64,000 nt of DNA from Chitinophaga dinghuensis (GTDB lineage Bacteria > Bacteroidota > Bacteroidia > Chitinophagales > Chitinophagaceae): the NCBI RefSeq assembly GCF_003259435.1, contig NZ_QLMA01000008.1:372001-436000 (forward strand), read 5' to 3'. The position numbers were made by a program, and so were the translations under genes. The notes under the pieces are model-generated. The model searched no databases, was not told the origin of the DNA, and was given only the letters and a program-made list of their open reading frames with translations. Shown here one piece after another: positions 56,290-64,000 of this stretch; within the stretch, counting starts at the first letter, position 1; every line of letters starts with the position of its first letter.

Positions 56290-59200
56290 TTACATGAGGT
56301 CTATCATGCTGTCAATGTCGTCGGAGATCAGAGCGTCCTCCATCTCATCAGCAGCTGTAGTGTCCTGGAACAAACTGGTTACCAGGTCGTGAATAGTGGT
56401 GTATTGAAAGAGGTATACTGGTTTGATATCAACGTTCATCTCTTGCCGGATGCGTTCCAGGATACGAATGAGTTTCATGGAATTCGCACCGAGGTCGAAG
56501 AAGTTGTCGTGCGTACCGATCTCGCCCACAGGACGGTCCAGCACTGCTGCGAATATTTCTACGAGGCGACTTTCCGTTTCATTCTCCGGAGCCACATAGG
56601 CAGTAGCCGTTTTTAAAGTATGAACGGGTGGTGGCAGTTGTTTAAAATCAATCTTTCCATTGGCTGATAATGGCAGTGCATCCAGTTGTATGAACCAGGC
56701 GGGTATTTCGTACTCCGGTAATTTTGACTGAAGATATTTCCGCAAGGCAGTAGCATTCTGTTCTTCAGGCGATACCACATATGCTACGAGTTCTTTTTCC
56801 ATTCCATCTTTCGTATATACGCTAACGATAGCGTCTGTAATGGATGGATTATTCAGCAACTGCGCTGTGATTTCACCCAGCTCAATACGATGGCCGCGAA
56901 TTTTAACTTGTCCGTCTGCCCTTCCGAGGTAGGCGATGCTGCCATCGTTGTTCCAGCGGGCGATATCGCCGGTTTTGTAGAGGCGTCCGCCAGGTACAAA
57001 CGGATCATCGATGAATCTGGCTGCGGTTAGCTCCGGCCTGTTGAGATAGCCTTTAGCTACTTGTACGCCGCCTATCAACAGCTCTCCGGCGATGCCCGGC
57101 GCTTGTTGCTGCATCGCTTCATTCACGATATAAATGCGGGTATTCGCAATTGGAAAACCAATAGACACCTGGTTTGTGGTATCTATGGCCGTAAGATCGA
57201 TCGCCGTTACATCAATAGCAGCTTCCGTAGGGCCGTAATAGTTATGAATGCGCGCATTTACCTTCTTTTTGAATTCAGCTACCACCTTACCTGGCAAGGC
57301 TTCTCCACTGCAAACGACATGCTTGACAGAAGGCAGCGGACGGTCGCCAAGGCTCGCCACAAACAGATGTAACATGGACGGTACAAAATGCAGGACGGTA
57401 ATACCGTATTGCCCAATGGTCTCCTGCAAATAGTAAGGGTCTTTATGCCCATCCGGTATGGCAAATACCAACGTAGCCCCTGAAATAACGGGTAGCAATA
57501 GTTCCCATACAGACACATCAAAGGTATAAGGCGTCTTTTGAAGAATCACGTCAGCAGGCGTTAATTGCAGGTTTTCCTGCATCCATAACAGTCTGTTCCG
57601 AAGGCCGCCGTGATGATTCACCACTCCTTTGGGTTGGCCGGTAGAACCAGAAGTATAAATCGCATAGGCGTTATCGTTATCTCCCGCACGTGTATACGTA
57701 AACGTTATCGACAGCTCATCCAGCAAACTTTGGAAAAGCTCCAGTTGCTGCTGATCGATGCATACTTTGATACCGCTGTCCTCTTTCAGAAATGCCAGTC
57801 GCTCTGCCGGCTGATCCGGATCAAAAGGCACATAGGCGCCTCCTGCTTTTAGTATGCCTAAAATGGCCACCAGCATCCATTCGCTTCTATGCAGACATAA
57901 TCCAATCAAATCGCCCCGCTGCACCTGAAAATATTTCTGTAAACAGGTCGCAAATTGGTTGCTATATTGATCCAGCTGTTGATATGTGAGTGCATGATCT
58001 TTAAAACGTACCGCTATATTTTCGGGGAGACGCTGCACCTGTTGCAGGAACAGTTCTACTACGTCACCAGTCTGAGGATAAGCTACAGCAGTATTGTTAA
58101 AGCTTTCCAGCAAAGTTGTTTCAGCCGGAGTGATCATCGGTAGCTGTCCTACAGGCAATTCCGGCATTTGCAGGCAGGACGCGGCGAGTACGCTGAAATG
58201 GCGCATGATGCCTTGTATCAGGGTTGCATCATAAACATCCGGATGATAGTTGATACTGAAGGACAGATAGTCGCCTATCTCTCCGAAATTCAATTCCATA
58301 TCCAGTTTGGCCGGAGTATTCCCTCTGTCGTAAAACTGTTCCGTATCTGGTACAAATTGGGACAGTTCTTGTTTCTTTCCTGTATTCTGCAATACAAGCA
58401 ACGTATCGAAGATGGCATTTCTGTTCAGATGTCTTTTCGGATGGATATCCTCTACCAGTCTGTCGAATGGATACGACTGGTGCGCATAGCTTTGCAGCGC
58501 CTGCGCCTTTACCTGCCGGAAGTGATGGAGAAAGCCGGCATGCGTATCCACTTGATTTCTGAATACGATGGTATTCACGAAGAACCCGATCTGATCTTCC
58601 ATATCCGCATGGTTGCGGCCGGAAACTGCAGACCCGGTGATAATATCTTCCTGCCCGGTGTAGCGATACACCAGCGTTTCCCATAAGGCCAGGAGCACAA
58701 TGAAAAGGCTGCCGTCATGTTCTCTCGCAAAAGATTTCAGCTGTTGTGTGAGAGCAGCAGGGAGATAACATTCTATCGTATGTCCGCGTTGCGCTTTGAT
58801 AGCGGGTCTTGTCAGAGATGTGGGAAAATCCACCAATGGCAGTTCCCCTTGCAGCAAGGATTTCCAGTACATTTGTGCTGTGGCGGCTTTGCTGCTATCT
58901 AACTCTCCCAGTTGCCAGGAAGCGTAATCGCGGTACTGTACACGCAAGGGTTTTAATTCCGCTTCAACGCCCCGGACAAATGCCTGGTAAAAAGTATTCA
59001 CATCATTTGCAATCACTCCCAGCGACCAGCCGTCGCTAATGATGTGATGCATATTGTAATGGAAGATGTAACGATGATCTTCTATTTGCAGCAGTGCCGT
59101 ACGCAGTAGTGGCGCGGCTTCCAGGTTGAAGGGCTGGTTTACGTCTGCCGCAATCAATGCGCGGGCAGCAGCCATAGGATCACTTTCTCCACGAAGATCT

Positions 59201-59670
59201 GTGGTCATGATATGAAAATCCAGTTCCTCCGTAGGGGTAATCCATTGCCTCACCTGATGCGTGGCATCTTTGCGAAAAGAAGTACGTAATATCTCATGTC
59301 TTTCCAGCAACGCATATACAGCGCGGGTAAACGCTTTTACGTCGTAGTCTCCATTCAGTTCTACCTGCCGGTGGATGTTATAGGCCGCCAGTCCGTTTTC
59401 CAGCTGATCCATCATCCAGAGGCGATATTGAGAGCTGGACAAAGGATAACCTTCATCGCTGGTTGGTAACACCGGAATTAAAGTATCTTCTGTTGCGGTG
59501 GCAGTAACATTCCGCAGGTACTCTATGATGTCTGCTTTTTGTAGCCGCAGCCTGGAAAGCAATCCCTGTGGCACTTCCGGCTGATCAAATCCGAGTTTGA
59601 GGTTACTTCCGTCCAAGCCGATATGGATACCGTTGTCTCTCAGTTCTTTCAATAGTTCTCTTATCTCCAT
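56290..59670 (-). CDS. NRPS module: TubC docking domain-C-A-T, Ser-like code
   Basis: A 1126-residue single-module synthetase. Residues 1-56 form a TubC-type docking domain (LLKELRDNGIHIGLDGSNLK). The C domain (about 72-500) has HHIISDG (208-214). The A domain (about 535-1010) has YTSGSTGQPKG, NYYGPTE, YKTGD and NGKIDFK. The carrier domain has Ser1064 in LGANS, a slight change from LGGHS. The code D-V-W-H-V-S-Y-I-D-K is two residues from the classic serine code. The gene starts 3 bases after the PKS stop, so the docking domain should take its chain from that PKS. There is no epimerase. An acidic tail (about 1105-1126) may be an outgoing docking segment. Confidence 0.94.
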   Translation of the reverse strand: MEIRELLKELRDNGIHIGLDGSNLKLGFDQPEVPQGLLSRLRLQKADIIEYLRNVTATATEDTLIPVLPTSDEGYPLSSSQYRLWMMDQLENGLAAYNIHRQVELNGDYDVKAFTRAVYALLERHEILRTSFRKDATHQVRQWITPTEELDFHIMTTDLRGESDPMAAARALIAADVNQPFNLEAAPLLRTALLQIEDHRYIFHYNMHHIISDGWSLGVIANDVNTFYQAFVRGVEAELKPLRVQYRDYASWQLGELDSSKAATAQMYWKSLLQGELPLVDFPTSLTRPAIKAQRGHTIECYLPAALTQQLKSFAREHDGSLFIVLLALWETLVYRYTGQEDIITGSAVSGRNHADMEDQIGFFVNTIVFRNQVDTHAGFLHHFRQVKAQALQSYAHQSYPFDRLVEDIHPKRHLNRNAIFDTLLVLQNTGKKQELSQFVPDTEQFYDRGNTPAKLDMELNFGEIGDYLSFSINYHPDVYDATLIQGIMRHFSVLAASCLQMPELPVGQLPMITPAETTLLESFNNTAVAYPQTGDVVELFLQQVQRLPENIAVRFKDHALTYQQLDQYSNQFATCLQKYFQVQRGDLIGLCLHRSEWMLVAILGILKAGGAYVPFDPDQPAERLAFLKEDSGIKVCIDQQQLELFQSLLDELSITFTYTRAGDNDNAYAIYTSGSTGQPKGVVNHHGGLRNRLLWMQENLQLTPADVILQKTPYTFDVSVWELLLPVISGATLVFAIPDGHKDPYYLQETIGQYGITVLHFVPSMLHLFVASLGDRPLPSVKHVVCSGEALPGKVVAEFKKKVNARIHNYYGPTEAAIDVTAIDLTAIDTTNQVSIGFPIANTRIYIVNEAMQQQAPGIAGELLIGGVQVAKGYLNRPELTAARFIDDPFVPGGRLYKTGDIARWNNDGSIAYLGRADGQVKIRGHRIELGEITAQLLNNPSITDAIVSVYTKDGMEKELVAYVVSPEEQNATALRKYLQSKLPEYEIPAWFIQLDALPLSANGKIDFKQLPPPVHTLKTATAYVAPENETESRLVEIFAAVLDRPVGEIGTHDNFFDLGANSMKLIRILERIRQEMNVDIKPVYLFQYTTIHDLVTSLFQDTTAADEMEDALISDDIDSMIDLM

Positions 59671-59673
59671 AGG

Positions 59674-62600
59674 TCAGATGATTAATTCATTAATAGCGTT
59701 ATTTTCCTGGGTCAGCCAGAGGCGTTCGTCTGTGAGAAATGCCAGTTTGGCTGTGGTTTTATTTTCAAACATCTCCTGGATAGCAATATCGGCCCCTGTT
59801 TCTTTGCGGATACGATTGATCAGCATCAGCGCTTTGAGGCTATCGCCGCCCATCTCGAAGAAATCGTCGTCTGCCCCTATTCCCTTGGCCCCGAAGATAT
59901 CCTCCATCATTCCTGCGATCTTCAATTCAGTGGGCGACTCTGGCGCTTTGAAACCGTTTGCCAGATGACGCCGGTTGATCTCAGTATGTACCTTTGGTGT
60001 TGTTTCTTCCACCGGTTTTGAAGCCAGGTGATTCACCTCCCTTTTCGACACTACTATCTGGCGAATTTCAGGATAGGCAAAAGAAAGATGCAATATCTCC
60101 CGCAGGTCTGTATACTGTATCCATGGCGCATCTTTGTGGAGGCGGTCCGGATTGATGACTACCGGTTGCGGCAATCCAGGATATTCCCGAAGTGCCAGGG
60201 CATCCATCAAAGCGGCAGCAGAAGCATATAGGCCGTAGGAAATACCTCCTACAAACGCAGAGAGCGTAGAGAACACCCGGAAGAAATCAAGACCTCTGTT
60301 TGCAAAAACGTGCAGCAATGTTTGCAACACATCTACCCTTGCTTCAAAATGATGCACCATGGCCGTCAGCGTAATATCGTTTATCAACGCTATATCGCCG
60401 TTATACTTTGCAGCATGAATAACGCCATTGATAGTGCCGAACTCGCTTTCTATCGCTTCAATTGCAGACAACCAACTATCTGTATCTGTGAGATCGAATT
60501 GCCTGATCTGTGAAATACCGGGCAAGAGGCCGAGTTGATCAAACGATTTCGGGATGCTGGTATGACTGTCTGTACAAATCACCACTTTCGCTGCATAATC
60601 CTTTTGGAGCATCTCTGCGAGGGACCAGACTAGTTCATCAAGGTTACCAGTAATTACGCAAACGCCTTCCTGTGGCAATATTGGTAGCATACTGGCAGTT
60701 TTTTGCAGCACATCAAACCGCTGCTCCCATCTCCGGCCATAGCGTATGGCTACCTTGTCGGTCTGCGTACCACGGGCTATTTCCTGTTGAATAAGGCGTA
60801 TATCCTTCTCCGTTAATGTGGTGGTATCTAAATCAAGTACAGTGGCATTAAACGCAGCGTTCTCCTGGGCGGCTACCTGTAACAATGCCGCAGTATGCTG
60901 TTGCAGACTCCCAGCGGTCTCATTGCCGCTCACCTGGAAGTTCCGGTCGCAGAGGAAGGTAAAGCGCATGTTTACATCCCGGCATGCTTTCAGTAATTCC
61001 AGCAGCATTTGGTAATCCTCACTACTGTCTGCATGGGAAGATAACGCCCAGGCATATACGATATGTACGGTATCTGTTGTTGTAGATTGCAGGCACTCCA
61101 ACAGGCGGTCCATGCAATATTCGGAGGCTGTATCCAGGAATATGCGACCCGGTATGCTGGTATCAAAACTGGTAGATTTCAGTACTTCAGTGACTTCATG
61201 CCCAGCGGCTACCAAAGCTTCCAACAACTGACTGGCAGCAGCAGAGCCATCGTTAAAGAACAGGATGTTCTTTAACGTATCACTGGAAACGGGCAGTGGA
61301 CTGTGTTTCCAGGCCGGTATATAGTATGCCTCCGTCAATGTTTTGGTAGCAGTACTTTGATGCTGCAACAGGCTATCCGACAGGGTTACCTTAGCGGTAA
61401 TCACCAATGGATCGAATGAATAAGTAGGCAGATGCAATTTCGACGGCTTCGTGTCTCCATAAAAAACATTCCAGTCAATATCATATCCGTTTACCCATAC
61501 ATTGCCCAGGAAGCTGGCAAAATGTTGCGTATCTGCCACCTGATCCCGTTGATGGCGAATAGTAGTCAGTACCGCCGCTTCGTTAGCCGGTCCTTTCACC
61601 CTGTTGATAAAAGAAGCCAGCGTACGGCCAGGGCCAATCTCTACAAATACAGGGCGATCCAGTTCCAGTAAGGTTTGTAACCCCTTCTCGAAATAAACGG
61701 TGGACAGCAGATGTTCGCACCAATAATCCGGAGCCTGCGCTTGTTCAGCGGTGATAAGCTTTCCGCTAACATTGGAAACAAACGGGATTGCAGGGGCATG
61801 TAGCTTTACCTGTGACAAAGCCGCTTTAAATGGAGCTATTACCGGCTCCATCATCGGCGAATGAAATGCGTGGGAGGTTTGTAAGCTGATCGCTGAAATA
61901 CCCAGCTGGGCCAGCTTTTCTTTTACAAGCGCCATATTGCTATGGGTACCGCTCAATACACAGGAGTCTTGCGTATTGACCGCAGCTACTGCTACCTGTG
62001 TCAACAAGTCTTTATCCAATCTACTAAGGGGCGCCGCCACGCTCAGCATTTCTCCAGTTTCCGCAGCGAACATCAGCGCAGCACGCTGACTGATCAGCCG
62101 CACCGCATCTTCAAAACTGAAAACACCGCTGATAGTAGCCGCAACATATTCACCCAGACTATGACCTATCATATAATCCGGGCGGATACCCAACTGTATC
62201 AACCACATTGCCAGCGCATATTCCAGCACAAACAATAAAGGCTGGGTATATAATGTGTCATGCAGTCGTTTGTCATCCGACTCGTTAAAAAGGATCGATT
62301 TAAAATCAATATTATTATGCTGTTGCAATAACGCAAGGCCTTTATCCAACTGCTCCCGGAAACCCGGATATTTTTCATACAGTTCGCGGCCCATATTTAC
62401 ATATTGCGCTCCCTGACCAGAAAACATAAACACCATATGATGACCAGGCATCACAGTATGTGTTGGAGTACTGGCTGTCAGCTGTTGGATCAACCCTTCC
62501 ACAGATGCGGCCACCAGGCACTTGCGGTAATCCAATGACCGACGCCCCGTTTGCAGCGTGCAGGCGATACTGTTAATATCCGCAGCAGGGTTTTCCCGTA

Positions 62601-63978
62601 GAAAATCCTGTAAGCGAATTTCATAACGTTCCAATGCCTCCGGTGAGGCGGCGGATATACGAAATACCTGGTGTCCTCTGTCCAACGCCTTAGTACTTAC
62701 CGTGGGTACTTCCTGTAACACCATGTGTACATTTGTGCCACCTATTCCAAAAGAGCTCACCCCCGCTGTCAGCAACGTTCCCTTCCAGGGAGCAGTGCTG
62801 GCATTTACATAAAAAGGTCCACCAGAGAAGTTCACAGCAGGATTAGCCTGATTAAAATGCAGACTTCCTGGTATAGTCCGATGATGTATGGCAAGTGCGG
62901 TCTTAATCAATCCAGATACGCCGGCTGCTTCGTCCGCATGGCCCATATTGGATTTGATGGTACTCAATGCGCATTTATGTGTAGTATCGTTATTGAAAGC
63001 GATATTAAGCGCCTCTACTTCGATGGGATCGCCGATCCTGGTAGCCGTTCCATGTGCTTCCACATAGGTAACATCTGTGGGAGATACGCCGGAGATTTTA
63101 TGTGCCAGTCGGATACATTCTGCCTGCCCTTGTATGCTGGGCATGGTATATCCGCCTTTTTCACTGCCATCATTATTCATGGCAGAGCCTTTGATGACGG
63201 CGTAGATATCATCTCCATCCAGCAGCGCATCTTCCAGTCGCTTCAGGATTACTACCCCTGCGGCATCGCAGGCAATAGTGCCGGAGGAAGTGCTGTCGAA
63301 TGTTTTATTGTGACCATCCCGGGAAGTAATACCGCCTTCCTGGTGAAAGTACCCTTTTTCTTCATCGCTGGAAAGGCGCGCCCCTCCTACCACTGCAATG
63401 CCGCATTCATTCAGGAGCAGACTTCTGCAAGCCAGATGCGCTGTACTGAGAGAAGTGGAGCAGGCGGTATCAATAAAATAACAAGGCCCTTTGAAATTGA
63501 ATTTATAAGCAATCAGGGACGCCATGAAATTAGGATTGGAGAGCTTCCTTTTGGTCATGTCATCCACATGCGGAACAGGTGTAACGGTAGCGTATACACT
63601 CCATGGCAGGTTTTTATTGGCTCCCATGAAGATGCCCGTTTTTTTGTGATAGGTTTCAGGCGTACAACCCGCATCTTCCAATGCTTCCCATACCAACTGG
63701 TGCATCAGCCTTGTTTGCGGGTCCATAATACCTGCTTCATGCACGGTGTAACGGAATAATGGATAATCAAATTTTTCGGTATCCGATACAAACGATCCCG
63801 CACCTACGAAATTGGGCTGCTGACGGTCGCTTAAAGACACGCCTTTTTCTTCCAGTTCCTTCTCTGTGAAGAAGTGGATCAATTCCTCGCCGTTATACAA
63901 GTTATCCCACAACTCCTTGATGGAAGCTGATTTCGGGAACCTGCCGGACATGCCGATGATGGCAATATCTTTCTTCAT
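59674..63978 (-). CDS. Type I PKS module KS-AT-degenerate KR-ACP, malonyl-type AT
   Basis: A 1434-residue modular PKS. The KS (about 1-425) has Cys173 in DTACSTSL, EAHGTAT and KSNMGHA. The AT (about 515-800) has Ser606 in GHSLGE and HAFH, which points to malonyl-CoA. Residues about 880-1290 are a ketoreductase by layout, but the cofactor loop TGGLGGLG reads TGNLDELV, the active Lys is replaced (FEARVD), and the usual YAAAN reads YASAA; Tyr1251 remains. It is probably non-reducing. The ACP (about 1350-1420) has the MGGDS serine. An N-terminal KS without a loading domain implies an upstream module past the right edge. The next gene starts 3 bases downstream. Confidence 0.94.
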   Translation of the reverse strand: MKKDIAIIGMSGRFPKSASIKELWDNLYNGEELIHFFTEKELEEKGVSLSDRQQPNFVGAGSFVSDTEKFDYPLFRYTVHEAGIMDPQTRLMHQLVWEALEDAGCTPETYHKKTGIFMGANKNLPWSVYATVTPVPHVDDMTKRKLSNPNFMASLIAYKFNFKGPCYFIDTACSTSLSTAHLACRSLLLNECGIAVVGGARLSSDEEKGYFHQEGGITSRDGHNKTFDSTSSGTIACDAAGVVILKRLEDALLDGDDIYAVIKGSAMNNDGSEKGGYTMPSIQGQAECIRLAHKISGVSPTDVTYVEAHGTATRIGDPIEVEALNIAFNNDTTHKCALSTIKSNMGHADEAAGVSGLIKTALAIHHRTIPGSLHFNQANPAVNFSGGPFYVNASTAPWKGTLLTAGVSSFGIGGTNVHMVLQEVPTVSTKALDRGHQVFRISAASPEALERYEIRLQDFLRENPAADINSIACTLQTGRRSLDYRKCLVAASVEGLIQQLTASTPTHTVMPGHHMVFMFSGQGAQYVNMGRELYEKYPGFREQLDKGLALLQQHNNIDFKSILFNESDDKRLHDTLYTQPLLFVLEYALAMWLIQLGIRPDYMIGHSLGEYVAATISGVFSFEDAVRLISQRAALMFAAETGEMLSVAAPLSRLDKDLLTQVAVAAVNTQDSCVLSGTHSNMALVKEKLAQLGISAISLQTSHAFHSPMMEPVIAPFKAALSQVKLHAPAIPFVSNVSGKLITAEQAQAPDYWCEHLLSTVYFEKGLQTLLELDRPVFVEIGPGRTLASFINRVKGPANEAAVLTTIRHQRDQVADTQHFASFLGNVWVNGYDIDWNVFYGDTKPSKLHLPTYSFDPLVITAKVTLSDSLLQHQSTATKTLTEAYYIPAWKHSPLPVSSDTLKNILFFNDGSAAASQLLEALVAAGHEVTEVLKSTSFDTSIPGRIFLDTASEYCMDRLLECLQSTTTDTVHIVYAWALSSHADSSEDYQMLLELLKACRDVNMRFTFLCDRNFQVSGNETAGSLQQHTAALLQVAAQENAAFNATVLDLDTTTLTEKDIRLIQQEIARGTQTDKVAIRYGRRWEQRFDVLQKTASMLPILPQEGVCVITGNLDELVWSLAEMLQKDYAAKVVICTDSHTSIPKSFDQLGLLPGISQIRQFDLTDTDSWLSAIEAIESEFGTINGVIHAAKYNGDIALINDITLTAMVHHFEARVDVLQTLLHVFANRGLDFFRVFSTLSAFVGGISYGLYASAAALMDALALREYPGLPQPVVINPDRLHKDAPWIQYTDLREILHLSFAYPEIRQIVVSKREVNHLASKPVEETTPKVHTEINRRHLANGFKAPESPTELKIAGMMEDIFGAKGIGADDDFFEMGGDSLKALMLINRIRKETGADIAIQEMFENKTTAKLAFLTDERLWLTQENNAINELII

Positions 63979-64000
63979 ATTGAATGGGGGTATTAAACAT

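Noticed and set aside
62725..63759. 344-residue plus-strand open frame opposite the first PKS
   Set aside because: It is a shadow of the KS coding frame; the protein has no recognisable motif and the opposite strand carries intact KS active-site motifs.
29903..64000. The cluster as a siderophore pathway
   Set aside because: Exporter type and a TonB receptor suggest it, but no hydroxamate, catechol or oxazoline/thiazoline-forming domain is visible, so this is not claimed.

Overview
The window reads as chromosome of a Bacteroidota member, most likely a Chitinophaga-like member of the Chitinophagaceae. The reasons are two SusC/SusD outer-membrane pairs run by ECF sigma/FecR systems, a TAnnTTTG-type (Bacteroidetes RpoD) promoter, OMP_b-brl_3-type TonB receptors, a LytS/LytTR two-component pair and a large NRPS/PKS operon. 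No rRNA, tRNA, CRISPR array, insertion sequence or phage gene was seen. All product and substrate calls are made by reading the sequence, with no database search.

Region 1 (1-8.6 kb, minus strand): ECF sigma factor, FecR anti-sigma factor, SusC, SusD, a small surface lipoprotein and an ABC-transporter ATPase cut by the window edge, nearly back to back. Two imperfect direct repeats lie between fecR and susC. Region 2 (8.6-17.3 kb): AraC regulator and aldehyde dehydrogenase; a TonB-dependent receptor divergent from a LytS-type kinase/LytTR regulator pair; then divergent pfkB and a universal stress protein with a candidate Crp/Fnr-like site between them. Region 3 (17.3-28.2 kb): a glycan-use locus with SusC/SusD on the minus strand and ECF sigma, FecR, an unusual SGNH-hydrolase/EEP-phosphatase fusion and a GH3 beta-glucosidase on the plus strand. 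The sequence GGGGTAA-17 bases-ACTATA precedes fecR and the fusion gene, and a variant precedes susC, so it is probably the promoter read by the local ECF sigma factor. Region 4 (28.2-29.9 kb): a region-4-only sigma remnant and two small genes.

Region 5 (29.9-64 kb and beyond the right edge) is the main attraction: a co-directional hybrid NRPS/PKS operon on the minus strand. In transcription order: PKS (KS-AT-degenerate KR-ACP); NRPS (TubC docking-C-A-T, Ser-like code); type II thioesterase; SyrD/PvdE-type peptide exporter; NRPS (C-A-T-C, Gly-like code); TonB-dependent receptor; PKS (KS-AT-ACP); NRPS (TubC docking-C-A-T-C-A-T, Ser-like twice); NRPS (C-A-T, unrecognised code, possibly a basic amino acid); PKS-like terminal protein (KS-dead AT-ACP-reductase); a signal-peptide-bearing degenerate NUDIX protein; and a strong 18-bp-stem terminator. 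The parts predict a Ser-rich peptide interrupted by unreduced malonate units and released by a reductase rather than a thioesterase, giving an aldehyde or alcohol unless the reductase is impaired. I do not recognise the pathway as that of a known compound. The start of the operon lies past position 64000, so the first building blocks and the promoter are not visible.
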